Positions 23,201 to 35,504 of a DNA stretch of 64,000 bases are shown here, one piece after another; position 1 is the stretch's first letter; the number at the start of each line of letters is the position of its first letter. Source of the DNA: Melastoma dodecandrum. Lineage: Eukaryota > Streptophyta > Magnoliopsida > Myrtales > Melastomataceae. The position numbers and the translations under genes were made by a program. The notes beneath the pieces are model-generated. The model was not told where the DNA came from and made no database searches. It saw nothing but the letters and a program-made list of their open reading frames with translations. The stretch lies in assembly GCA_029817715.1 (NCBI GenBank), contig JARUPY010000088.1, forward strand, positions 2,976,001-3,040,000, written 5' to 3'.

Positions 23201-26200
23201 AAAATGGTTCCCTTGGGGACGACATCCATCGGGGTTTGATAGGGGATGAACACAGACACCATTTCCACGCAATGTGGTTCATTCGGAGCCTACTAGGTTT
23301 TGTTGTAATGGATATAGGCTGCTATATTCATGCATGATGTCCCACGTGAAGATTTAGCTTTAGCTTTAGTGATTTGTGAGATGAGACTTTTTTTTTTAGA
23401 CAAGACTGGTGATCTTAACAATGGGAATGTACAATCGGCATTAAAATGGCCGTCGGACAGGTGAGCAAATTTTCGTCCTGAGATCACCCCATATACATGA
23501 ACAAACCAGCAGTTCCGGAAGTTTCCGGCCGTGGCGACAGACAATAAAACAAATAGTCTCTTGGTTGTAAATATCATGTACGAGAAGATAACATGTGCAT
23601 AGCAAATGGGAACCTCCCCGGATATCGAACCCAACGAGGTATCGTTTTCTTTTGTAAGTCACCAAAATGAGATGGGAAAAGTGGGGTCCTTCGGTAGATG
23701 CGAGATTTTGGATATCAAGAAAGAGATCAGGTGGAAAGGAAAAACTTAGACTGACTTTGGAATGACAAAGGCATTGCTTTCGGGGATTGAAAGGAACCAC
23801 AACCTCACCATTGCAGATAAGAATGAAAACAAATATAAAGAGTGATAAAAAGGGGATTGTATTCAACCAGAGATGATGAACAATGATTAGGGAAAAGGGG
23901 TAGGGCCAAAAGGATAATGCTTTCTTCATGGGTGGAACAGAAAATACCATTTTTCTTCCTATAATTTGATTCAATGCATTTTCTTTTGTGGGTTCGACTT
24001 TATCTTTTGTCCTAAGATTCCTCTCGTTTGCTTTTTTCCAACTTTTTCCTTTCCTTTTGTTTTTCATTACATCGAAAATCAAACAAACCCACCTCCCATT
24101 CCACATAGGTTTCATGATCTTAATCGAGTTCTGAAAAAAAACAAGATAAATTCCATCAGTTAACATTCGACGCCCAGCTGAGATTGCCTTATTGGGTGAT
24201 GAAGGCTTCAAATATTCTCGTCTAACTTTGTCTGAAGCTAAGCGTGTGATTAATTTAAGACTAGGCCAACGAATTAGGTCTGACATTCAACCAATATTCT
24301 TAGGCGCACGCTTTTTCCCCTCTCGTATCCCTAAAAGGAATGGATCCCCAAGATGTAATAACATTCGTTTGATCTTCTTCATAGTCGTCTCTTGCGGGGT
24401 TGTTGTCTCGATCTCGTCTAGGGATTGAGGGTGACAAATGTGCTCTTTGATAAAAAAAGTTGGGCACAATTGTACCCCCCCCCCCCCCCCTCGCTACTAA
24501 TTAATTTCTGGGATTTCGATCGACGAAATTCATTTATCGGTAATCGTATTCCTACATCATTCGAGGAGCCACGTGCAAAAGTAATTTAAATATGGCCTCT
24601 CGACTCTCTAGACCGGATATTAATCTCTCATTCTTCTTATACTAATTACTAATGCAAGAAAATCCGATGCTCACTTTTACCAATCCCGAAAAAGTAGTCA
24701 CTAAAAAAAGAAGTAAACAGAAATATCTCTAACTGAGTTGGGTGAATGGGATCGGAAACTTCCAGCTCGCACGTTCCCCAAATTTGTAACTTATCTTATG
24801 GTCTCTCGCATTTTGTAGGTCTTCCTTTCATAATTACATGGCCGTGTCGCCGTAGCATCAATTTCCTTTCGGTGTATGTCCGACGTGTACGCTAAAGCTG
24901 GGACAAGATCTTGAACTCCGATCGTCTAAGATGGCCACATTTGCCCAGGAAGACAAACCTTTTGCATTAGTCTAAGACGGTAAAAGGGTGTTGCAGAAGA
25001 CAGGTCCACGTGCGAACCATTTCACTTTCCCTCCCAACCTAACAAACATACGAATCTGGTTAACGCTGGAGGGGATCCCTCCTAACACTTTGTGGAACCT
25101 CTCGTGGCCCATTCCTTAGTTAATGCCCAACAATGGCTTACTTGTCAGTGTCTTTTGTACCCTCTCCCCGACAAATTCACATTACATTCATTGGACATAC
25201 TTGTTTTTCTTCCCATTCCGTCTTGATACCCACGAATCCCATCTTAGGGTTTCCCTCGATCGTTTGGATATGCGAACACCCAACTTTCGGATGCGACGTG
25301 ATCCGTGTAGACGTCGCGATGAAATGTCGGTTTCGAAGCCGAACTTGGTATTCTCCGGTTCAGTATTTCTGACGTAGTACATCTCGCAAATGCATTCTAT
25401 TTCATATGATTCCCGAAGGTTTAATATTTCTTTTTTCAGTTTTCCCTTATGGTTTTGAGAGGAATCACTTGGCCAGATGCAAAGCCCGGGTTGGGGGGGG
25501 GGGGGGGGGAAGGGTACGAAAGAACCCAAGTACAAAGGAAATAATAATGCTTACAACTTCCTCTTCTTACAACCAACGACAGGAAAGGTACGTACCCCCA
25601 AGAGAAAGCACGACTTGGGGACTACTGTCTATTTTTCTTTAACACATATTGGCTTGTTCTCTTTCTCTTGTGTTCCGTGATGCAACCCTTTTGATTTTGA
25701 CAATCCAGGAAACACAAGTTCGGTTAAAATGTCTGAAGATAACGCCACTCAAATAAATATGCTGCCTCCACAATTTTTTCTTAATAAAGAAGAAGAGCAA
25801 AAAAAAAAAAAAAAAAAAAAAAAAACAGACGAGAGCTGGGGAAAGAATCCAATGCACAATGTGCTGGAATGCTGAACAGCACAAAGTCCCGAAACTAGAT
25901 ATGCGTGGGAGAGCGCGTTGCCGGCTCGCTCCTAGTGCGGGACATCATGGAAGAAGGCGTAAAATTCTGAGCTGATGTGCACGAAAGAGTGCGCATCTGC
26001 AAAACATGATTTGAAAATGGGGGAAGAGGAATGCTAAGAGAAAGAAAATTTGCATTTTGTTTTACTCTTTTAACTTATATATATATATATATATTATGAA
26101 AAATTGTTGAAATGACGCGGGAGAAAGAGGGGAATTGATCACAGTGATTGGTTTGGGCAAGCAAATGCATGTGGCAACATTAATTAAATGGCAAAGCCGT

Positions 26201-27500
26201 GTCGGTGAGATCTGACGAACTAAATAAAATGCTTGGGTAATTTAATTTTAACCATCTTCCTATTACTACTTTTTGTTATTGTTTGTTTCTTTGGGGGTGA
26301 AGTTTTCGTCTGGAAAGACAAAAATGGGCGACCTCCAGCTGCACCAACGTGGCCTGTCTGCCCTTATATATTTGCCAAAACATTGTTCCCGTCATTCCTA
26401 AGTCTGTTTTTTTTTTTTAACTTTTACTTCTAATCTATTTACCTTTATTTTTCATTATTGGAGGTAGCGTAGCACGTCCCACGTTCCTTGTTTCCTAACA
26501 AGACACGTAACTCCGGATTCGAATCAACTGAATAAATTGAATCCTAAGAGGACATTTTGGAGCATCTTGCGGGCTGATCCCAGGAGAATTACATTCTGGT
26601 TCATGAATCAGAGGTTGTAAGAGAACTCAACTTTACCGAACCACCAACCCGTACACTTTATCTAACAGAAAAACAGAAATCCGCCCCCATCCACTCACTC
26701 GAATTGCACTCCACGCCTATTCCCCTCCGTTAAAAAAGTCTAATTAATCTTCCGGTCAGAAAAATCTTAGGTTATAGATTACATAAACGAGAATGGTAAT
26801 ATGGATAGATTCAAGTCGTGGAGATACTGAAATATCGTCTTATTTTAACCCTAGTTTAATTGAGATAATAATATGTTTTCATTGCTCGCTTGATTTTGAA
26901 TATCGCTCGGACTTCACATTCGTTCTGAAGGCATCAGTTTCCAACCTTCATTTGATTAAGACCAAATGCTTATTTCTTTTGCTCGCTGGACTGGAGTATC
27001 GTCCGGACCCCATTATTCGTCTAGAAGAGAGTAGCACGTCACAATTTATACAGGTGAAGGACGTGAGTACTGCTTGAGTAAATGAGTCACAAGACTAAAA
27101 TGCAGTTGAGATACAACATCGAATAAACATAAGCGACTCAACCGGAAGGTGACTCCGATATACAATATTGTAATTGAGATTCACGATATAAACGAATTAT
27201 CATGATATTGTAGGGGACGTAATTACAGTAGCGTAAATTGAGACGCCAGTGTATTCTTAAATTTTAGGTATTCTTTTGATATTTATTTCGGTGTTTTCCA
27301 AGAGTGAATTCTGCAAACATTTACTCATGGCTTTTGCATATATTTATTTTAATTAAACAAGTAATCTCGAATCAAATTTTAAACTACATTTCCAATATTT
27401 ATGACGTGTTTACTAATTAGCAATTAAATAAAAAAAGCTTTTTATTGATATATATATATATATATATCACATGAACATATATGGATATGTTGCGCTTTCA
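20226..27500. other. Seven-kilobase intergenic region without a recognised gene
   Basis: Frames up to 281 codons occur (23441-24286, minus) but show no domain, biased composition or splice logic that I can defend. There are homopolymers: A at 21338-21353, C at about 24474-24491, G at about 25492-25509 and A26 at 25800-25825. (AT)n tracts lie at 26076-26096 and 27449-27467. About 26880-27060 contains two loosely similar segments (TGCTCGCT... to ...CGTCTAGAAG), a weak internal duplication. Confidence 0.5.
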
Positions 27501-28000
27501 GCTCAAATCATTTTTTCCCAGACCTCCTTTTGGCCGAGGAAAGCGAACGAGCGTAACGGCGCCGTCAAACTCCTCCCCCGTTGGCTGATTCATTCAACCA
27601 AACCACGTGCCTCCACCCTCCGAAATATCTTCCCGTAAACAGTTCTCGGCTTTTTAATATATCTTATTTTTTTACCACAAACTCATTAATATATATTTAA
27701 AAAGAAAACGTTAACAATGGGGGCAAAAAATATCAATTTTAAGAAACACACCGTAGAGTAAGTAGTTAACGACGTCTAGTTGTGTTTCCATAGCGTTCCA
27801 TTTTCAGAATGTCCCGTCACATTTAAACGGAGGATGGACCACCATGATTAAATCCTGGCCGTCCATCACATCACATCACCTTCTCTCTGTCTCCCTTGGG
27901 GTTGGGTTTTCTCACATTAAACGAACGAAGCCCAAACCCCAACCCCAATCCCCACAACAACAACCAAGCCACCCTCCCTTTCACCACCGCCGTAAAGGGA

Positions 28001-28008
28001 TTTCCCGG
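28001..28008 (+). promoter_or_regulatory. E2F-type site TTTCCCGG in the KRP leader
   Basis: TTTCCCGG fits the E2F consensus TTTSSCGS and lies 27 bases upstream of the chosen KRP start codon. Several plant KRP/ICK genes are cell-cycle regulated, so E2F control is plausible. A single 8-mer could also occur by chance. Confidence 0.35.
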
Positions 28009-28034
28009 CGAGGGAGGAGTGGCACCGCCACTAG

Positions 28035-29095
28035 ATGGAGTTCGTTACTGCTCATGCCAGAGGAGGAGGACCGAATGTGAAAGGAGATGGTGGTTCTGAT
28101 GGTTCTGGTTCCGCTACCCATGGCTCAGCCGTCAATGGTGCAGCGAAGAGGAGGAAGGTTGATGTAAGCAGCAGAAGGATCGTCCACGAGAGCGCTGAGG
28201 CATCCGTAGATTCGGCCTGTGTTGTCCAGTGCGACAGGTGCGAGGTGGCTGAGGCCGAGGTGAACTCGGTGGCGGCCCGGGGGGAGGACGAGAGGTGCGT
28301 GAGTGTTGACGGGGAGGATCCTGGATCAACATCGTGCTGCTCGAGCAACCAGTCGACCGAGGAGGCTGAGAAGACGAGCGGATACGTAGATCTGGAGGTG
28401 AGAGTTCCTGCATGTGCGTTTTGATTTCGCTCGGTCCGCGTTTTGTGGTTCATCTGGTTTGGGGGGAGTTCCAGTGTGGCGAACCGCCGGCGCCGGAATT
28501 CTTCCTCGGCTGAGAATTACGGTTTCGAATCCTGCAGGGAAAGCCCGGAGAATTTGATGCAACCGCGACTCGAGGGAGGTGCGGAACTCAAGAGAGAAAT
28601 TCCTTAATTTCATTTCTATTCCTCCTTTTCCCTTTCTACCGTCTCCTCAAAAGCATTAGGCTCTCAGGCAACTCCTACTGGATTCCAGCTCCGGGAGGGG
28701 GAGGCAGCCACAAGACGAGTCAGCTGATCCCGACGATAACAACCCACCCAATCCCCCGGCGGCTACAAATCCTCATGGGAGGCAGTCAAGAGAGAGGATG
28801 CCCACGAAGAGGGAGATCGACGACTTCTTCTCCGCCGCAGAGACGAGCACCGCCCTCCGATTCAAAGAAAAGTAAGGCACCCCCATCCCCCATTTTTAAA
28901 CTAACAGAAAAAAGTCGGGGATTCCTCATACTCATAGGTTGAATCGTCCGCCGGGGAACTCATCATCTTGTTGTGGGGGTGGTGTTTTGAAGGTACAACT
29001 TCGACTTCGACAAGGGAGAGCCGTTGGAGGGACGTTACGAGTGGAGGCCATTAATTCCCGCTCCTGCCAAGGAGAAGGGAATCATCAAAGCTTGA
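28035..29095 (+). CDS. KRP: KRP/ICK cyclin-dependent kinase inhibitor
   Basis: Four exons: 28035-28397, 28538-28578, 28668-28871 and 28993-29095, GT-AG, phases closing at 236 aa. The C-terminal CDI domain (about residues 182-225) shows MPTKREIDDFF, FKEKYNFDFDKGEPL and GRYEW, the cyclin/CDK-binding signature of plant Kip-related proteins. It ends RPLIPAPAKEKGIIKA, which is longer than the usual stop just after the GRYEW region. The middle has VDLE and a FDATATR segment that takes the place of the FETST-type motif of relatives. Near residue 38, KRRKV may be a nuclear signal. The protein should act in the nucleus to restrain CycD/CDKA activity. Exon 2 (41 bp) is the least certain part; it was chosen because it alone joins exons 1 and 3 in phase. 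The N-terminus MEFVTAHARGGG differs from the common MGKYxRK start, so another first exon is possible. Confidence 0.85.
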
Positions 29096-31900
29096 TTCCT
29101 TTTTAATTACTGAATCTCTCTCTTTTTGTGATTAAGGTTTTAGATCATAATCTCCTTGGATAGTATGAATTAGCTAAGTGATCAGATAGATTCACCCCCA
29201 TTCTTCTTGTTTCTTTTTCCTTTAAAAATAAATAAATATCCGTGGTTAAATATATTTGGGCGACGGTGAAGGGAAGCAAACGCCGCCCAGGAATTTCGCG
29301 TCCGTTTTTGGCATCGGAACTCTGGAAAAGAAATTCCCTTTTTCCATTTTTCCTTTACATACAATGAGCATACACACACACAGCCAGCACTCCCTACCCC
29401 TTTTTTAACCGTTTGTTTTGCTACACGCTTCCATTCCTAGTACTTTTGTCTTACGAGGCTCTGCCTGCATTTACGATTGATTGGTTCTTGTTTTTTCAGT
29501 TTCCAGTCCGGTTGTTCGTAACCGAAAAAAAGTTGGGAACTGTAATGCGCCCCAGGGGTTAAGAATTGTAAAATCGGACGGTTCAGATGGCGAAACGTGG
29601 ATGGAGATCCCAGCCGCCCGATCTTATCCCCCAAAAAAAAAAAAAAAATCCACGTGACGGTCGGAAAAGGGAATCCTTGGCCATTTTATTACAACCGATG
29701 TGTGTCCTTTTTGTAATAAAAAAAATGACTACAAAACGAGGGAGATGGAGAATTATTTCCTTGGAACTTGCAGCTACGGGAGGAGGTGGAGGAGGAGTCA
29801 CGACCCTAAAGCCTAATCAAAATGCAGTGTTACGCAGCTTTCATGTTTTTGGCTGGCATATGTCGTGGAATGACCAGGCCGTCTGTGATACTTTTTGCTA
29901 TCTCTTGCCGGATTTGGTTGGGGTGCCATGCTGTGGCTAAAAATGGCAAACCCCCACCTGCCCACATCAATTAATTGTCGATGGAATTAATTTGCCATTT
30001 CGAGGGGGGAATCTTCCCCGTCACATAGGCCTGGAGCATCTATGGAATTGGGGGGGGGGGGGGAAGTAATTATTACTAATCAGGGGAGATAGGGGGGGGA
30101 GGTGACCCAATTGATACGTTGATGTGGGGGGGTTTGATTGTAGGGGGTGGTGGTGGGGTGGGACAAAAGAAAGGAAGGGTTTGCAGGTGATGTGGGCGAA
30201 AGGGTTGTCCTAAAATTTCTGTTAGCCGGGAAGGAGGGGGGGGGGGGGGGGGGGGGGGACAGTGGGTGTGTAGAGGAGTTAGTGTGTTTTCTTTTTCTTG
30301 GGGAGAGGGGGTCATCTCTTCCCACCAATTGCTTTTATTACATTCCGACATTAAATGATAGGGGGTCTTTGTCTCCATACGCTAGCGTGTTCGTGTGTGT
30401 GTTTTTTTAATAGCATATGGAATTGAATGAACCTCCAATTAGCTTCTACCCCCCCCCCCCCCCCCCCCCCCCCACTCCCCTTGGGAATGTCATCGAAGTT
30501 TTCTGCATGTTGTCATTTTCAGTCTTTGATCACATTCTCTCCAGCTGCCCCCCATCTTCGGCCTTTTGATCAGCTAGCTGCACCTCATTCTTCTCTTCCT
30601 AGCTATTTGTCCCTTTGACAAACCCGGGGGAATGTCAGATGAGGTTAGTATTTTAGACCTGTTGTTATTAAATCAATGTCAACCCAGGGAGGGCATTGGG
30701 CATTGGATTTTCTTATCATGTGGAGAGCTTGTGCTTTATCCTCATCTTGCTTAAGATTTTGAACCCACTTGAGAAAACACGAGTCGAAGGATGAAATCAG
30801 AAAGAAATTGTTCAAAGGCCCGGGGGGTTGGGGGGGGGGGATCCACAAGATTGATGGTCCGACCCAAGTTTGTCCCCTTACAGGTGCTAAACAGTGTCAT
30901 GAACGTACGTGTGTATCTGTACAGGGGAGACAATAATGGTACGCGTAGGTTTGGCCACTTTCATGTCAGGTTACTCTGATCAATTGTCCCGCTTGGTTGT
31001 TGAAAACCTTCCTTCTTATCTATCCACATCACCCTCCAATCACAGCACCAACTATCCGATAAATTTTACCACAATTTTTTTTATGTCATATGATGTCTTA
31101 ATGTATATCATTCATAGGCGATTCTCATTAAGAGGCGATGCTCATTAAGAGTCTCATTCCAACTATCAAATCCATGTCTAATATACTCATAATCAAGTAT
31201 ATGGTGCTTGTGTGTACAATATAAGTGAATTGGTGAACCGGTGTAAATGATTGAGCTTTTGAAATCCATCTCGAGCTTAGGGAACCGTCAAGAGATAAAG
31301 CTCTCCCAACAAATAATGTTTGTTTATTTCTAGCGTAAAGAATGCGTTGGTAGAGAAAGACTACGGAGGAGGGAGATATATGAATGCAAAGAATAGGTAG
31401 GTAAAAAAGGAAAATGGAGTACGAGAAATACGTGCACAAAGAATGCGTTGATAAAGAAAGGAAGTGGAAAAGGCCATACACATATGCAAAGAATGTGTCG
31501 ATGTTAGTATGGTTTTGATGATGCCTTATAGAAGGTAAGCTTTTGCTATATAGAAAGTAAGCTTCTACTTCATAAAAATTAACCTGCAGGGACGGTTCGC
31601 ACATTAACACCTTCTGTCAACTAATCATTACATAGAATTATTTAATTAGTCGTCTGATTAATTAAATATATTCTTATGTTACAAAACCAAAGTGATAAAA
31701 ATCCTTTGATTAACGATTCATGTTCATGTGAGTTGATATATTCTCAAGGAAACAAATCACTTCATTCTGCGGATTGACTTGAAATGCCTAACGGCCAATT
31801 CACCTTTTCTCTTGCACTTTAACACGCCTAGATTCATTGTGGATCGTGGCAAAGAACGAACCTTCTGAATATGGACATATTCTACACGTGTCTATATATA
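29096..31900. other. Intergenic region dense in poly-G/poly-C runs
   Basis: No gene recognised. The stretch holds G-runs at about 30050-30063, 30236-30258 (23 G) and 30831-30840, and a C-run at 30449-30473 (25 C). Frames through these runs give only polyproline or polyglycine and are not genes. At 31330-31500 a motif like AAAGAATGCGTTGGTAAAG repeats, and a related copy lies at 37140-37275. Confidence 0.6.
31330..31510. repeat. Dispersed repeat, copy 1 (AAAGAATGCGTTG motif)
   Basis: Contains several imperfect copies of GTAAAGAATGCGTTGGTAGA and GCAAAGAATG spaced 40-50 bp apart. The same pattern, with surrounding GGAGGAGG and AAAAAAGAATATGGA-like words, reappears at 37140-37275. It is probably a diverged duplication or mobile-element relic of unknown type. 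Confidence 0.6.
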
Positions 31901-31999
31901 GAAAGTCTGTCAACTATGGGAAATAATATTTCCATGTACAAAAACATGATAAAACATGTCTGTCATATCTTCTATCAGCCCTATCTCTTTGGGATCGTG

Positions 32000-33440
32000 A
32001 ACACAATCATGACCATATGGCATGATTGATCCTTAATTAATATGGAGCATCTCTATTGAAACCATATATTTCGTTGACAATTTGATTTCTTGTTTTGCAA
32101 AATCTTCCCTCAGCAATTTTCTTTATGTATATAACTTTTATAATTTTGTAATATAGGATTTTGTTTTAGTAAAGAAACGTAACAAAAGTGAGTGTGTATC
32201 ATAGTGTAATCTTGTACTCTGAGAGGCGTATGGGTTTTTGGGTTTCTTAGGGTTAAGCATTCGGTAGCAGAAGGTTGTTGTCACGAGTATAAACTGTGTT
32301 AGACATGAATGAGGCTGTGAAGGATTTGGCCACACTGTGGCGCAAAGGACTCGTTGGAGGCCTGATGGATAAGTTGTGAGGAAGGCCCTAGGGGTGTTGA
32401 TTGCTTCTGGGAAGTCTTGGTGATGATCCAAGCACTGGGGAACTCTTGGTGAGGAGCCAAGCAGATTGTACAGATGCCAATGGGAAATTTCAACGTGGGA
32501 TAGAGGTGTTGTGTACCTGCATATGGTTTATTACATGCTTACGTGGAGCTGCCACGAGTTAAACCCAACCAGAAGGTTTCTGGAGTTAGTAATTGTTCGC
32601 AATGCAAAACCCCAACCACATGGATTGTGGGGTTAGTTACTTTCTTCGGTGCAGAACCTCTACCAAAGAGTTTCTGGAGTAAGTCATAGGGCTTATGTGC
32701 ACAACCCAAACGGGTGACTGATCATAACCCATCGGATTACTGATTGTGGAAAAGCTAAAGGTGTTTTGAGGAAGGCCCTAGGGGTGTTGATTGCTTCTTG
32801 GTGAGAAGCCAAGCAGGTCGTAGAGCCGCCATAGGGAAATTCCAACGTGATAGAGGTGTTGTGTACCTACATATGGTTTGATACATGCTTATGTGGAGCT
32901 GCCACGAGTTAAACCCAACCAAAAGGCTTCTGGAGTTAGTAACTGTTTGCAATATAGAACCCCAACCATAGGGATTGTGTGGTTAGTCACTTTCTTCAAT
33001 GCAGAACCTCTACTAAAGAGTTTCTGGAGTAAGTTATAGGGCTTATGTGCACAACTAAAAAATGTGACTGATCATAACTCATCCGGTTACTGATTGTGGA
33101 AAAGCTGAAGGGATATCTACATCACCTTCTGTAAAAGTGTTCTTGAATCATCTATCAGTGTTACATTTGTGGAGAAGCCTTCGGGCTATCGACATTACCT
33201 TCTTATGTAGTGTCTTTATACCTACTGATAGTATTGTAACACTATAAATGTTCTATAGTGAAACTCATCCAGCTTGGGTGAAAAGTGGACATAGACTATT
33301 GTCGAACTACTATAAAACTTAATAGGTCTCATTTACTTTCTGTGCCATCGGTTATCTAATTGATCATTTAGCATAAACCTTTAATAGAAAAGCAAATCGA
33401 CAGACACAACAGTATATCTGGGCAGAGGCTCCAAATGTCT
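32000..33440 (+). repeat. LTR-like relic with internal tandem duplication
   Basis: No coding sequence. Words near 33290-33320 (TGGACATAGACTATTGTCGAACTACTATAAAACTT) resemble the stretch GGACGTAGGTCGATT...AACCACTATAAACT of the copia LTRs at 42640 and 46700, suggesting a decayed LTR or retroelement leader. Within it, about 32388-32765 is repeated at about 32770-33110. Confidence 0.4.
32388..33110. repeat. Imperfect direct tandem duplication, about 385-bp period
   Basis: Both units start GAGGAAGGCCCTAGGGGTGT (near 32378 and 32768). They share TGTTGTGTACCT, GGAGCTGCCACGAGTTAAAC and ACTGATTGTGGAAAAGCT in the same order, with scattered substitutions and small indels. Confidence 0.85.
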
Positions 33441-34230
33441 CTTACCAAACCCCTATCAGTTGCAACAATATTTAAAGTTCTGGAATTGATCTAATCGATC
33501 GAGCGTAGCTAATCAACGCTTAGTTGTGCAGAAACCTATAATGTTATGTACCAACCTTTTACTACAACAACCGACTTTCACGATTTGGAATCCGAAAACT
33601 TAATATGTCGAAATAATTATTGAACATGGATTGTTTTTCCTACTTAGCCGCTGTTTTAAGATTAAAATATGGTAACTCCTTCAAAGCTTTTAAGGACAAA
33701 TGAACATGTTTTCGAAGCTTGCATGAGCCTCGTCTGGTTCTTCACGTTTCTTTCGTCTTCGAGCTATTTCTCTATTTATTTCACATCACTTTCGACTACC
33801 CTCCGACGATATTACTCAGAACACCGATGAAATTTCCCCGCACATATACATACAAAAATATAAAATTCAATATTATTTAATATTACACCATAACAAAATA
33901 TCTCTTAACAATATCTCGGAGTGATATTGTCCAAATTAGACAAACTGTCTATGATACAAGGACAGCGTGGCCCCCACCCTTTTTGGTATTACATTCTCGT
34001 CCGCTGAAAACGTTGTCGTCGAGGCTTTCCCAAAATTATGGCTTAGTTAAAGGCTATTAAAACATTAAGCATTTGAGATCACATGTAATGACTAAATGAG
34101 AATGATTGTTTGGTGTGATCACAAGATTCGGAACGTGTACTTCAGCAAATTGCATAAAAGAAAAATACGAAGCAAAAGCTGATATCAAGAGGTGATGCTG
34201 CACGTTCCAACTGCCATCGGCATTCCGTCC

Positions 34231-35447
34231 TTATGACGCGGCCTGCTGCTGACGATGTTGTTGGTCCCGGCAGAGGGGGCAAGTCGCTTGCCTCTTCAAC
34301 CACTCGTCCACACAGTGGTCATGGAAGCAGTGATCACACTCGGGCATTATTTTCACCAAGTCCTGCTCACGATAATCCAGTAGACATATCGCGCAGCTAC
34401 TCCCTAAGGTCGATTTATTTAACTGAGCAGTTTTATCGCTTATCCGGATAGTAGGGTAAGATGCGATCACCGCATCATCCAATCCACTTGTCTCTGTTCC
34501 CATCACCTGTTGTTGTTGTAATTGCCGATCTGATGATGCGCCCAAGATGAGGTTGCCGTCCCGAGGACTGTTCACTCTGGCATGCCGACGTCTGAAGTAG
34601 AAAGACAGTCCCACTATGATTAGGAAAAATGGTATCACAATACCCACGATGATCTTCCCTGTAGGGGGGCCGGAAGAGTTTCCTGGCACCAACATAAGTA
34701 GGTTTTAAGCCATGAACTTAGTCTCTGTTTTTCAAGGACAGAAATTCATCTCGCATACGTACCGTTGTAATCGACACAGGTAATCTGCTGGGTTTTTTCA
34801 TTTTTGAGCACGCACTTTTTGAGACGCGCCACACAAGATCCGCAAGCAGGTTGATCCCATGCTAAAGCAACATTCTGGACCAACGAATCCTCCCACTCAG
34901 GAATGCTCGGTACCAGCACACTCCGATTCGTGCACCCACGTGGCCACAGGTGGAGATCTTCCACAAATTGATCCGTCGGTATTGCCATCACCGTATAGTT
35001 TGCATCGCTGAGGCACGTTTTCCACGAAACCTCTTTACTCAAATCGTTGGAACAGTTTAGGAGTGTGATGTTCCTCGAGTAGCTTGCTGGCCTAAGGACT
35101 GACCCAGATGTGTCAAACCCATCATCCAATTGTCTGAGAAGGCATCCGCGAGGGTCGGACCTGGACAGCAAGACCATTTGCCTGACAAAATCGATCATCT
35201 CCACCTTGAAATCTCCGAGCTGTGGTAGGTTAATGATGGTCTGATTTCTGCCGTCGCACGATAAGTCGAAACCCGGGTAACCACATCTCTCATCTTGGTG
35301 GCCCATCAGTCGAAAAGGGAACCGGATGATCGGTTCACCCAAGGCACAAAGATCGGACGAGCACGCGACTTTTGCCGAAGCTTGTGGAAGGGGACAGCCG
35401 ACGAATAAAGTGAGGAGGAAAGGGAGGAACAACTGGAGGGCAGCCAT
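34231..35447 (-). CDS. RING-H2 E3 ubiquitin ligase, ATL20/21-like (copy A)
   Basis: Two exons, 34763-35447 and 34231-34682, give 378 aa. The ATG at 35447 (MAALQLFLPFLLTLF) was chosen because the open frame further upstream runs through the TATA box and has no ATG. A signal peptide (about 1-24) precedes a Cys-rich GUB_WAK-type wall-binding region (FPFRLMGHQDERCGYPGFDL) and a WAK-associated C-terminal motif (CGSCVARLKKC). A membrane helix (IIVGIVIPFFLIIVGLSFYF, about 239-258) is followed by a cytosolic tail with a C3H2C3 RING-H2 at about 325-366 (CAICLLDYREQD, HCFHDHCVDEWL, CPLC). All eight zinc ligands are present. Family knowledge: a transmembrane E3 ligase recruiting E2 enzymes, with an ectodomain like wall-associated kinases and probably involved in defence or stress. 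The real target is unknown. It is paired with copy B 4.4 kb away. Confidence 0.9.
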
Positions 35448-35496
35448 GATTATGATCGGGGTGTTCCGATGTGATGATGGATACGAGGAAGAAGAA

Positions 35497-35504
35497 TATT
35501 TATA
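35497..35504 (-). promoter_or_regulatory. TATA box of RING-H2 copy A
   Basis: TATAAATA on the minus strand, 50 bases before the start codon. It is kept at identical spacing in copy B, which supports both the promoter call and the choice of start codon. Confidence 0.75.

Noticed and set aside
23441..24286. Open frame of 281 codons on the minus strand
   Set aside because: The longest frame in the region, but it has no recognisable domain, no family-like composition and no splice support; it looks like chance openness.
28052..28453. Antisense frames of 90-130 codons opposite the first KRP exon
   Set aside because: GC-rich coding DNA often leaves the other strand open; the forward strand has the KRP signature and consistent splice phases.
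30076..30410. Polyproline/polyglycine frames
   Set aside because: They are produced by the poly-G/poly-C runs and carry no protein features.
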